Source: Phymatolithon calcareum
Taxonomy: Eukaryota > Rhodophyta > Florideophyceae > Hapalidiales
DNA: 64,000 nucleotides
Direction: 5' to 3'
Assembly (NCBI GenBank): GCA_977006965.1
Contig: OZ345363.1
Coordinates: 744,001 to 808,000, forward strand
Positions 19,330 to 27,300 of this stretch are shown here, piece by piece (position 1 is the first letter of the stretch; each line of letters opens with the position of its first letter). Position numbers and translations under genes: made by a program. The notes under the pieces were generated by a model. It saw nothing but the letters and a program-made list of their open reading frames with translations, was not told where the DNA came from and did not search any database.

Positions 19330-22092
19330 ATGGGCTCATTTTTATCCACGACCAAAGATTCGGCAGCAGACCCTCAAGAAAATGGCCTCCAGAATGCACC
19401 TACTTCGAAGCGGAGAAGAAGATCGGCCACTGGAGCTTCTTCCGATGATATCACAAAATCGCGCGCTGCAAAACGAGCTCGAACAGAACACTCTGTCTAT
19501 TCCAAAGCGGACAGCAAGAAAAAGGTACAGGTGCGAAGACGGAAGCGAAAAGTTGCTCTTCTCCTTGGTTATATTGGCGAGAGATACTTTGGAATGCAGA
19601 TGAACGTCGGTGTCTTGACTATCGAAAAGATATTACTTGACGCCCTACATCAGGCTGGTGCGATATCGGACGAGAACAAAAATTCCCTGGGAAAAGTCAA
19701 TTGGATGCGTGCCGCGCGAACGGACAAAGGCGTCTCAGCGGCATGTCAGTGTGTGTCTGCAAAAATCGATTGCGAAGTCAATGGAGATATCGATCCAACC
19801 CTTCCAGATCAAATCAACAAGTACTTGCCGGACGATGTGCATCTGTATGGGGTATTGCGTGCCACAAGTGCATTCAATGCGCGCAGCGATTGTCATCGTC
19901 GCAGATACGAATATATTTTCCCTGTCCGATTGCTTGGGGGTAAGAATGCAATTGAAACCGCAGAAGGTGACGGAATTGGAGATCCAAGAGTGGCAAAAAT
20001 GAATGAAATACTAGCTGCGTATGTTGGAACTCATTGCTTTGCTAATTTTACCGAAGGGTTGACGAGCAGCGATGATTCTGCGAGACGGTTCATGATTGAA
20101 GTCAAGTGTGGCGAACCATTCTTGCCTTCAGGCTCCGGGGTGTACTACGTTGCAATATGCATATTTGGACAGAGTTTTGTGCTTCATCAAATTCGAAAAA
20201 TGATCGGACTCGCGCTTTTTGTTTATCTTGGTCGTGCTCCTCGTGCTGTCATTCCTGTAGCGCTCTCGCCACATGTTCGACTTCCGACACCTACAGCGCC
20301 ATCTCTAGGCCTCTTGCTGGATGAACTATACTTCGACCAGTACAACACCCGACATAAGACGCTACCAATACCAATATCGATTGCTGTGTTTGCAAAGGAA
20401 AAGTTGGCGTTTAAAATGAGCAAAATCTATGCTCGAATTGCGGAAAAAGAGCGTCTGAATCGCACGATGGAGAATTGGATTCGTTCTAGCTCGAACAGAC
20501 AAAAATACGATGCTGTGAAAATTGAGCAACTTCATAAGGATTTCGTGCTGTCCGACAATGGATTAGAAGAACAGCGAAAAGCTCGCATTGCGTCACTGTA
20601 TCCTATCGTAACGACCATGGAAGACTTCGCAAATCCTGAGGGCAGCGGTTGCGAAGCGGACACATTTCGTCTAGCTAATTCAATGCGAATTGAATTCATG
20701 GCAAGATTTGGCACTCCAGCAAGTTTTTTGATCCGGGCACCCGGTCGAGTGAACTTGATTGGCGAACATCTTGACTATAATGATTTTCCAGTCATTGGGA
20801 TGGCGATAAGGCAAAGCACATTGATAGCTGGATGTTTGGATGAGTCCGCGACTAATATTGCTGTCGAACACTTCGAATCAAAGGCTTATTTGAAAGGTTC
20901 GTTGCATTCAGACGGCGCTCGTCTCGCGGACAATGTACCAGCTGAAGATGTTGACGAAGGCATTGATGCAAGGTGGCTGACTTACGCATCGTGTGGCATC
21001 AAGGCCATGGTGTCAAGTCTGAATTTCAACCGGCGAACGCAGCCGAATGGAGGTAAAATTCTGGTTGGTGGAAACCTACCACGTGCATTCGGTTTAGCTT
21101 CGAGCTCTTCTCTTGTAACAGCGGCAACACTCTCAGCTGCAAGGCTAAATCGAAAGCGTCTCCCGAAGCATAGCGTCACCGAAATTGCCGCCAATGGTGA
21201 GAAATTGGGATTGGGGACCCATGGCGGAGCCGTGGATCATGCTCTTTGTATGGGTGGAGTGAATCACTCTGCGTTATACGTAAGTTTTAATCCAAAGCCG
21301 AACACAGCACCGTTGAAGTTGCCGGAGAATGGTGTGTTTGTCATTGTCAATTCAAGTGTTGTTGCCGAAAAAGGCGTTCATGACGGAGTCAAAGCGCATT
21401 ATAACACGCGAGTGGCGGAATGCAGAGTAGCTTCAGCAATTCTTGCTCGCAGACTAGGAACCATATCTCCTAACGTAGTACAAACGCCGGGTCAGTTGTT
21501 GCAAATGGCAATTCGCACGAAAGGTCTTAAGGTTGAATCATTGCATGATTTGCAAGTGCGAGTATCTGAGGTTATGGAAGCAGAGGAGAAAATGGCCATC
21601 AAAGATGTGTTCGCCAAGATGAAAATTCAAGAAGCGGAAGTGAAAAGTCGGTTCTTGGGGCATCTTGAGCTTGAAGAATTGGAAGTTGGCAAGAGAATGC
21701 GTCATGTTTTATCGGAGGCAGCGCGTGTGGAAAGATTCAAGGCTTTGGTGGAACGTGATACTGTAAGTGATTCTGTTGTCGAACAGATTGGAGAACTTCT
21801 GAACGACAGTCACAAGTCCTTAAAGGAGGATTATGAGTGCAGCTGTGATGCGGTGGACGCCGTTGTCACTTTCTGCAGGGAGAGTGGGGCGTCTGGAAGT
21901 CGCATTATTGGTGCCGGTTGGGGAGGATGTGTTCTAAGCCTTGTACACACTTCAAAACTTGAGACATTCGTGCGTGCAACACGACAGCGATATGGAGATG
22001 CCGCTGTCTTTGTGGTCTCTCCTGCCGCTGGGGCTTTAGTCTTTGCCATTCACTCAAGCTATAACAACCCGCGCGTGAACCCTCAGGCTTGA
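19330..22092 (+). CDS. fusion protein: PUS1-like pseudouridine synthase + GALK2-like galactokinase
   Basis: One uninterrupted frame of 920 residues. Residues 1-70 are basic and NLS-like (KRRRRS, KRAR, RRRKRK). Residues about 75-360 are a eukaryotic PUS1-type TruA-family pseudouridine synthase: LLGYIGERYFGMQMN, WMRAARTDKGVSAACQCVS with catalytic Asp132, FNARSDCHRRRYEYIFP and VLHQIRKMIGLAL. Residues about 430-920 are a GHMP kinase: RAPGRVNLIGEHLDYN (469-484), the phosphate loop GLASSSS (588-594, degenerate upstream), GTHGGAVDHALCMGG with Asp636 in place of the usual MDQ, and GSRIIGAGWGGCVLSLV, closest to GALK2 (N-acetylgalactosamine kinase). The first enzyme isomerises uridines in tRNA; the second phosphorylates galactose or GalNAc. 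A charged linker (about 360-430) joins them. There is no stop, promoter-like gap or splice signal between the domains. The start is ATG 19330. Confidence 0.88.
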   Translation: MGSFLSTTKDSAADPQENGLQNAPTSKRRRRSATGASSDDITKSRAAKRARTEHSVYSKADSKKKVQVRRRKRKVALLLGYIGERYFGMQMNVGVLTIEKILLDALHQAGAISDENKNSLGKVNWMRAARTDKGVSAACQCVSAKIDCEVNGDIDPTLPDQINKYLPDDVHLYGVLRATSAFNARSDCHRRRYEYIFPVRLLGGKNAIETAEGDGIGDPRVAKMNEILAAYVGTHCFANFTEGLTSSDDSARRFMIEVKCGEPFLPSGSGVYYVAICIFGQSFVLHQIRKMIGLALFVYLGRAPRAVIPVALSPHVRLPTPTAPSLGLLLDELYFDQYNTRHKTLPIPISIAVFAKEKLAFKMSKIYARIAEKERLNRTMENWIRSSSNRQKYDAVKIEQLHKDFVLSDNGLEEQRKARIASLYPIVTTMEDFANPEGSGCEADTFRLANSMRIEFMARFGTPASFLIRAPGRVNLIGEHLDYNDFPVIGMAIRQSTLIAGCLDESATNIAVEHFESKAYLKGSLHSDGARLADNVPAEDVDEGIDARWLTYASCGIKAMVSSLNFNRRTQPNGGKILVGGNLPRAFGLASSSSLVTAATLSAARLNRKRLPKHSVTEIAANGEKLGLGTHGGAVDHALCMGGVNHSALYVSFNPKPNTAPLKLPENGVFVIVNSSVVAEKGVHDGVKAHYNTRVAECRVASAILARRLGTISPNVVQTPGQLLQMAIRTKGLKVESLHDLQVRVSEVMEAEEKMAIKDVFAKMKIQEAEVKSRFLGHLELEELEVGKRMRHVLSEAARVERFKALVERDTVSDSVVEQIGELLNDSHKSLKEDYECSCDAVDAVVTFCRESGASGSRIIGAGWGGCVLSLVHTSKLETFVRATRQRYGDAAVFVVSPAAGALVFAIHSSYNNPRVNPQA

Positions 22093-22420
22093 CAGCTCCA
22101 AGCTCATTCTATTGTGGAAAAGTGCCGTCTCTGTATGGTGGTACGACCCTATGCTTTTTGTGCAGAAGACTATTCTAAGCTTATTTTAAGAAAATAAAAA
22201 ACTATATCTGGGGTTCATCTTCATCTTTGAACAGATGCCGAGGTCGCACCAAGGCGGACTGTACCAGCGGGCGCACAGATCTTAGTGTGCATGCCTGGAT
22301 TCGGATTCTAGAGATTTGCACAAAACGACACGTGTACGGAAAAGTTGATCTCCGCCTCTCGCTGTCCGTGTGCTCATCCTTGCCGGCCGTAACTGCTTGG
22401 CAAACCGTATTTCGATCACA
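22093..22420. other. 328-bp intergenic region
   Basis: This lies between the fusion gene stop and the methyltransferase ATG, both on the plus strand. AATAAA at about 22193-22198 is a likely polyadenylation signal for the fusion gene. Nothing else is notable. Confidence 0.4.
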
Positions 22421-23296
22421 ATGCTGAGCTTCTCATCCCCGTTCTCCGGTGTCGCCCTAAAGTCCGCTAGGCAAAACAAGCACTTGGTGCCTCGATGCGC
22501 AGTTGCGAACACGACGGCAAAGCAAGAAGAAGCCAATGAACCAGAAGTTTGGAAAACTGGCAAAGTTCGCGCCTCTCGTCCAATTCGCGGGGTACGGCGA
22601 GCTGCGCAAGGAGATGTAAGAATTCAGGGTACACGGCGTCAGCCAAAAGAATTGAGGCGTCTTCCACCGGGAGTTCGTGTGACGTCAGGTACCGCTCGCG
22701 GAAGGAAACTGTTGTCCCCGAATGTGTACCTACGACCCATGATGGGCAAAGTCCGTGAAGCTCTCTTTTCGATGCTGACGATGATGAATGCGTTAAGATC
22801 CGATGGGTCTATCCTCGACCTATTTGCAGGAAGTGGCAGCGTTGGCCTGGAAGCTATGTCGAGGGGTGTAAAAACCGGCGTGTTTGTGGATAGTGCACCT
22901 GAGTGTATAGCCACAGTCAATGAGAATGCCGAACGCTGCGGATTTTCTGGCAGAATGCAGGCGGTCTGTTGTACGGTTGAGAACTTTTTGGCAAACGCAA
23001 GGGCGTACAACAACGGGCGGCCGTATTCGCTCATCACAATAACACCGCCTTACGAGGAGGTGGACTACGGCGAGCTTTTGACTGCAGTTGCGAAATCTGA
23101 TTGCGTTGACGAGGGCACATTTGTCATTGTTGAATACCCGGTAGAGCTAAAAACTTTGCCTCCATCTATTGCGCATCGCCTAATTGGCGTTAGGAATCGT
23201 CGATATGGGAGGACAGTCATTGGAATTTACGCTTGTCAGCCGCGCATAGATATCGAATTGAGACCTGAGGAGTTCATTGTGACGAGTAAACATTAG
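22421..23296 (+). CDS. RsmD-type rRNA (guanine-N2) methyltransferase, probably plastid
   Basis: This is a 291-residue protein. Residues 1-45 (MLSFSSPFSGVALKSARQNK and on) look like a plastid transit peptide, followed by a basic spacer. From residue 84 the RsmD order is clear: GVRVTSGTARGRKLLSPN, LRPMMGKVREALFSML, the SAM-binding ILDLFAGSGSVGLEAMSRG (131-149), FVDSAPECIATVNENAERC, and SLITITPPYEEVDYGELL. E. coli RsmD methylates G966 of 16S rRNA, and the algal protein probably acts on plastid 16S rRNA. The catalytic DPPY motif reads TPPY here (208-211). From memory the plant homologues also have a non-Asp residue there, but I cannot verify that. I chose ATG 22421 over an earlier in-frame GTG. 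Confidence 0.85.
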   Translation: MLSFSSPFSGVALKSARQNKHLVPRCAVANTTAKQEEANEPEVWKTGKVRASRPIRGVRRAAQGDVRIQGTRRQPKELRRLPPGVRVTSGTARGRKLLSPNVYLRPMMGKVREALFSMLTMMNALRSDGSILDLFAGSGSVGLEAMSRGVKTGVFVDSAPECIATVNENAERCGFSGRMQAVCCTVENFLANARAYNNGRPYSLITITPPYEEVDYGELLTAVAKSDCVDEGTFVIVEYPVELKTLPPSIAHRLIGVRNRRYGRTVIGIYACQPRIDIELRPEEFIVTSKH

Positions 23297-23376
23297 GAAA
23301 TTGTTAACTATTTACGGGAATTAACGAAAAAAGTCACAGTTGCCATCAAAGCGCCTTCAACTTCATTACTTTTCGT

Positions 23377-23961
23377 TTATGAAGATGCAACCGGTGCGTC
23401 TTCTTCAACCTCTTTCGCATCCGCTTCCATAAATCCCTCATTCTCTAATGGTGATTCCCTCTCGAGGGCGAGAGAGCAAGTAAATTGAAAGTCCGTCCCG
23501 ACTTTGAATCTCGATTTAATCTCCTCAAGATCCATTTCAGGCTCTGAAGCATCACCTTCAACTGGCTTAAGACCGAGCTCCGTACATGCATTCGAAATCA
23601 TGTCGCTAATCGAATCTTGCAACACGAAACCGTCTATATCCTTGCGAATAAAAGGTGGAATTGTTCCTTTCCTAAAGCCCTTAAAAGCAGAATTTTTCTT
23701 CAGGCTTGCAACGCTCTTTTTCCGCAAGTCTCTGGAGTACGACCCTGGAATTTCAAGATGAAGATTGTACTTCGAAATTGCATCGTCGCCTTCTCCAAAG
23801 ATATCTTCAAGCTTCTCGTGTGAAATCAGGGTCATTCGATGAGTGCATAATGAGGTTGGCGAGTACTGCACCCTATTCAGCAGTCTTCCTGTCGCCCAAG
23901 ACGTTGAAAAGCAGAGCGCATCCATGTTCGAAGCTGACTGTCCGCCGCAGCTGGAGCGCAT
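23377..23961 (-). CDS. trigger-factor ribosome-binding-domain protein, probably plastid
   Basis: This is a 194-residue protein. It carries only the N-terminal, ribosome-docking domain of trigger factor (residues about 58-180), with the signature AFKGFRKGTIPPF at 92-104 (bacterial GFRKGxVP). The domain is preceded by about 45 residues resembling a transit peptide (MRSSCGGQSASNMDALCFST). The PPIase and C-terminal chaperone arms are absent, so it is not a full trigger factor. Similar stand-alone N-domain proteins occur in plants. The likely role is docking near the exit tunnel of plastid ribosomes. The tail is acidic (EADAKEVEEDAPVASS). The start is the ATG at 23961. The gene converges with RsmD over 80 bp, so two plastid-ribosome-related genes sit side by side. 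Confidence 0.8.
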   Translation of the reverse strand: MRSSCGGQSASNMDALCFSTSWATGRLLNRVQYSPTSLCTHRMTLISHEKLEDIFGEGDDAISKYNLHLEIPGSYSRDLRKKSVASLKKNSAFKGFRKGTIPPFIRKDIDGFVLQDSISDMISNACTELGLKPVEGDASEPEMDLEEIKSRFKVGTDFQFTCSLALERESPLENEGFMEADAKEVEEDAPVASS

Positions 23962-24125
23962 TGCCGAGGCCTCATGCGTGAAGGAAACGGTTTTCTAGTC
24001 AGTTGAGCTCAAATCTGCAAAAGTCTATCATATCGTTGGACTCGCTCGGCGAAAATTTGGGTATTATTGGACCACAATTTTTAGGCTTGGGCAAATACAG
24101 AACATAAAAATAACAACTTCGCGGT

Positions 24126-24503
24126 ATGCCCTCGAAACCAAGAACGGCGTTCTGCGCTTCGCATTTCTCAAGGTTTGGGCCACTGCGCAAGATCAGCAGA
24201 ACACAATTCGCCCAGAAAGTTTTGTGTCGGGTACGATCCAAGCAGATGTCGAACGTTGGTGCTTTCCGAATTACAAGGGTGCTCTTGGATGGTCGAAATC
24301 GATTTTCGAAAGTAATTCGAATATCACAAGCGCAGAAACGAAACGCCCGCAAGAGAATCAAGATTGTGCAGGAGAACGCGGCAATTATCCGGGAAGGGAA
24401 GGAGGCGTTAGACCGTGTCAACGCAAAAATTATGGCAGAATATCGAGCATCAATTCAACAAGCTGGTACCGCAGCCGCAGCTGAACAACCGCAAAAACAT
24501 TGA
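24126..24503 (+). CDS. hypothetical small basic protein
   Basis: A 125-codon frame begins at ATG 24126, divergent from the trigger-factor gene (164 bp apart) and converging on the FKBP-TPR gene. The product is strongly basic in its first 85 residues (RITRVLLDGRNRFSKVIRIS, then QKRNARKRIKIV). A helical C-terminal third follows (ENAAIIREGKEALDRVNAKI). I recognise no family. The pattern of a basic region followed by a helix would suit an organellar ribosomal or RNA-binding protein, but that is speculation. A 140-codon frame covers the opposite strand but has no better credentials. Confidence 0.45.
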   Translation: MPSKPRTAFCASHFSRFGPLRKISRTQFAQKVLCRVRSKQMSNVGAFRITRVLLDGRNRFSKVIRISQAQKRNARKRIKIVQENAAIIREGKEALDRVNAKIMAEYRASIQQAGTAAAAEQPQKH

Positions 24504-24652
24504 GGTAGGAATCTGGCCCCTTCGCAACACCTTTGGTGTGTAGTTCCGTTAGTTTTACATCTTGCCGTACTACGAAAGCATGAATCCTACATATTGCTGA
24601 TTCCAAGTGATAGTCAGTTAGAAACTCACGAACTCGAGTGTGCGCACAAGAC

Positions 24653-25987
24653 TTATGCAAACATGGCTTCCGCTTGCTTCTTCTCCTTCACCTTTTGCTG
24701 CCGCAGTTTCTTCTCTACGCTCTCCAAACTTGTTCGAATTCCCATATTTCGAGGGTTAATTTTGGCTGCTGCGAAGAAATCTGCCCTAGCCTCCTCAAGC
24801 TTGCCGAGGGCAACGCGCGCACGCCCACTGCACAACAGGGAAAGAAAGAGGAACAAAATCACCACACAATTTGTCAGAAGCAGGAATAAAAGCCAATTGT
24901 TCAATTGAGGTGAGGCCAAACGTGCGTACCGATTGTATAATGCCTTCGAGTTCATGGCATCCATCCTAATCGCAATAGAAGAGCCCTCCTCCGCGCTAGT
25001 GAATTCCCCCATTTTGATGCAGCAGAGGGAAAGATTGTTGAGGGTTTTCACGTGTAGGTCAAGCACATCAGATTCGGAGGGGAGACCATTCGAATCAGCT
25101 GCCGCAGGTGCTTTGTTCAGTATATCATTACCCTCACCCGAGGACAACTTCATTTCGGCATCTTTCTGAACCTGAGCTTCTGGGAGTTGCCCGAAATTAG
25201 TTGACTGGGTTTCATTAACGACAATTTCAGCCTCCTGGAATCCCGCTTCGTCATTAGTACACGCTTCACTTTCAGCTTCAATTACTTTCTCAGACGGAGC
25301 AACGGAAGACGACTCGGTTGTGATATCTAGAACCACAGGTTCATCAGCTGGACTCTTTTCCATACCGACTTCCTCCGACACAAGGCTCTCCGATATTGCT
25401 TCTGTTGTGGATGAGATATCATCAGCCTTCGCAGGAGGCTTCATTGGCTGGTAAAATACCTGTGAGAGAAGACGTATGGCTTTGCTGTATTCTGCCACAG
25501 CCTTCTCGAATTTTGTTTCTTTGAACAGCTTATTTCCCTTTTCCTTGAACTGTACAGCCTCTGAAAATCGTTCCAGAGGAGACATCTCGTCCAACCCTTT
25601 CCGTGGTGTCCCGCCTTCAAAGCGTACCATCTCAGCAGAAATTATGATGTTGGAGTTCGGCGGTACTCCCTTCCTCTTTAGCCCTTTTTCACCAAACGCG
25701 TAGAATGGACTGCAAGTAACCTTACACTTTTCGCGCAGTGACATACTCGCTGCAATGAGCTCGATGGCCGGAATTACTTTTCCAGTCCCCAGGCGAAATT
25801 CGAGGAGGCCATTCCGACGCTTCGATGAGGAATCAAATTCGAAGCCATTTTCCAGTTGCATAGAGTAACGAAGAGAGACTTGCGCAGATTTGCCTGCGGG
25901 GTCTCCATTCCCTTTTTTCACAATGGTCTTCTCCAAGCCACCGTCGCGGACAAGGCTCTCGGTGTCCACGTCGACACTGCCGGCCAT
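24653..25987 (-). CDS. FKBP-type peptidyl-prolyl isomerase with TPR repeats, two exons
   Basis: Exon 1 is 25987-24930 and exon 2 is 24827-24653. The 102-nt intron has donor GTACGC and acceptor GTGCAG and gives 410 residues, joining ALYNR to GRARVALGKLEE. Residues about 15-122 form an FKBP domain: KNGN-type start, FEFDSSSKR, GTGKVIPAIEL, YAFGEKGL and NSNIIISAEMVRF. The usual Trp of the active-site floor (VIxGWE) is replaced (VIPAIEL), so catalysis is doubtful. TPR units flank an acidic Ser/Glu-rich spacer: about 140-175 (FKEKGNKLFKETKFEKAVAEYSKAI) and 300-400. The layout is that of FKBP38/FKBP51-type HSP90 co-chaperones, probably cytosolic. The intron is a multiple of three and lacks stops, so the unspliced frame also stays open. 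The start is the ATG at 25987. Confidence 0.8.
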   Translation of the reverse strand: MAGSVDVDTESLVRDGGLEKTIVKKGNGDPAGKSAQVSLRYSMQLENGFEFDSSSKRRNGLLEFRLGTGKVIPAIELIAASMSLREKCKVTCSPFYAFGEKGLKRKGVPPNSNIIISAEMVRFEGGTPRKGLDEMSPLERFSEAVQFKEKGNKLFKETKFEKAVAEYSKAIRLLSQVFYQPMKPPAKADDISSTTEAISESLVSEEVGMEKSPADEPVVLDITTESSSVAPSEKVIEAESEACTNDEAGFQEAEIVVNETQSTNFGQLPEAQVQKDAEMKLSSGEGNDILNKAPAAADSNGLPSESDVLDLHVKTLNNLSLCCIKMGEFTSAEEGSSIAIRMDAMNSKALYNRYARLASPQLNNWLLFLLLTNCVVILFLFLSLLCSGRARVALGKLEEARADFFAAAKINPRNMGIRTSLESVEKKLRQQKVKEKKQAEAMFA

Positions 25988-26495
25988 TGAGACCTCGCTG
26001 GCAAAGTCGAGGTATTACGGCGCTCAATAATGCGCGCCCTGAGCACAAAAATTGCTCTCGGTGCTGGAGAACAAGAGAACGACGAGCTGAGAAAAGCTAT
26101 GAGGATATACCGACTCGTAACCTCGAAGCAAGAAAGAAGGTTGCAATCTTGTGTGGAACTTATGATATTGGTTACTGGATCACAAAAGTAATAACAAGGA
26201 AATTTAGTGTGGTGAGACGGTATGATAGCTTCTCAGAATGAGCTACACTCGAAAACCTGGGGAATAATTTTGATTTTTTAATGAGCTCGGGTCCTGTTTG
26301 GTATTATCAAAGAATCATACTCCGGAAAAGCGTGTGAAATCAAATTAGATCTCGTTTTCGTTCGATCCGAATGACATCTTGATCCTGTGTCGTCGGCCGA
26401 GGAGGTCACGACAGGGGACCCGGACAAAATTTTCGTTAATACAAGAGCTGTCGTGCTTGCCTCCGAGTTCCGTCAAGTGCCTTTACATTGACAGA
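25988..26495. promoter_or_regulatory. divergent intergenic region between FKBP-TPR and glycine-rich protein genes
   Basis: These 508 bp lie between two head-to-head start codons. The frame of the right-hand gene is open in its last 117 bp from an earlier ATG (26379... frame), but that stretch reads like untranslated leader. No repeat or TATA box is evident. Confidence 0.4.
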
Positions 26496-27185
26496 ATGGA
26501 GAATGCAGGAGCATTGGGCGGCGCGCCTGGGGTTGGCTTTCCTCCTTTGAAGATTGCTGGAAGGGAGATCAACATCAATCCTGCGAAATTCAGTCGAACA
26601 TTTTTTTGTTTAGGACCTGTATGTCTGCGCAGCGGCTTCGGTCCTGGAATTGGCGTCGGGTGCGGCGTAGGCGTTATTCGAGGCCCAATGATACCTCTTG
26701 GCGGCGAGGATGGCAATATCGATTTTTTGCGGCAACTCCCAGGGGGCTACCAAATCATCAATGTTCTCAAAACAATACTTCGCAAATTTCCGGGGAGCAA
26801 GTTTGGTGCCGGATGCGGCGTGGGGGCTGGTTTTGGATTTGGACTTGGGATTGCTCCTGCCGGTGGCGGTGGTGGCGGAGGCATGATGGGCGGTATGGGA
26901 GGCATGATGGGCGGAATGGGCGGTATGGGTGGAATGGGCGGCATGACTGGCGGAATGGGAATGCAAGGTCAAGATGGATACAGTAACCAGGGACAGTTGG
27001 GGAATCAGGGGGCTATTGGCGGTACACTTTCCGGAGCTTCAGGGTCAGCAGGTGGTGTCTCAGAAAGTCGAATGCGCGAGCTTGAAGAAAAAGTTCAAGC
27101 ACTGGAAGACAAAGTTGGTATGCAGTTGAAGCTGAAGGATCTGGAAGAAAGGCTATCCGAGATGGAAAAGAGAAGAAAACGATGA
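26496..27185 (+). CDS. glycine-rich protein resembling TGD5 (ER-to-plastid lipid transfer)
   Basis: This is a 229-residue protein. Two Gly-Cys-Val blocks, GFGPGIGVGCGVGVIRG (about 47-63) and FGAGCGVGAGFGFGLG (about 103-118), flank a conserved-looking middle (IDFLRQLPGGYQIINVLKTIL). A Gly/Met tract of repeated GGMGGM units follows (about 125-150), then a Gln/Gly/Ser linker and a C-terminal coiled coil (about 185-227: MRELEEKVQALEDKVGMQLK). The paired GxGxGCGxGxG blocks resemble the plant family that includes Arabidopsis TGD5, a small glycine-rich envelope protein needed for lipid traffic from ER to plastid. That assignment rests on motif resemblance only. The coiled coil would be an addition. 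I chose ATG 26496 because residues before it look non-coding. Confidence 0.5.
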   Translation: MENAGALGGAPGVGFPPLKIAGREININPAKFSRTFFCLGPVCLRSGFGPGIGVGCGVGVIRGPMIPLGGEDGNIDFLRQLPGGYQIINVLKTILRKFPGSKFGAGCGVGAGFGFGLGIAPAGGGGGGGMMGGMGGMMGGMGGMGGMGGMTGGMGMQGQDGYSNQGQLGNQGAIGGTLSGASGSAGGVSESRMRELEEKVQALEDKVGMQLKLKDLEERLSEMEKRRKR

Positions 27186-27300
27186 TGTTTTGATCCATAA
27201 TGATTGTACGGTTCGAACTGCTTTGGTAGAAGAGGCAGCACTGAAATTTGCAAGAGTTGGTTGGTCCACGAACAAAAATTCTAAAGTAGCAGAGCAAAGC

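Noticed and set aside
20617-22092. Galactokinase as a separate gene starting at the internal ATG 20617
   Set aside because: The upstream synthase frame has no stop before it and there is no intergenic spacing, so fusion is the simplest reading; kept as a test in the findings.
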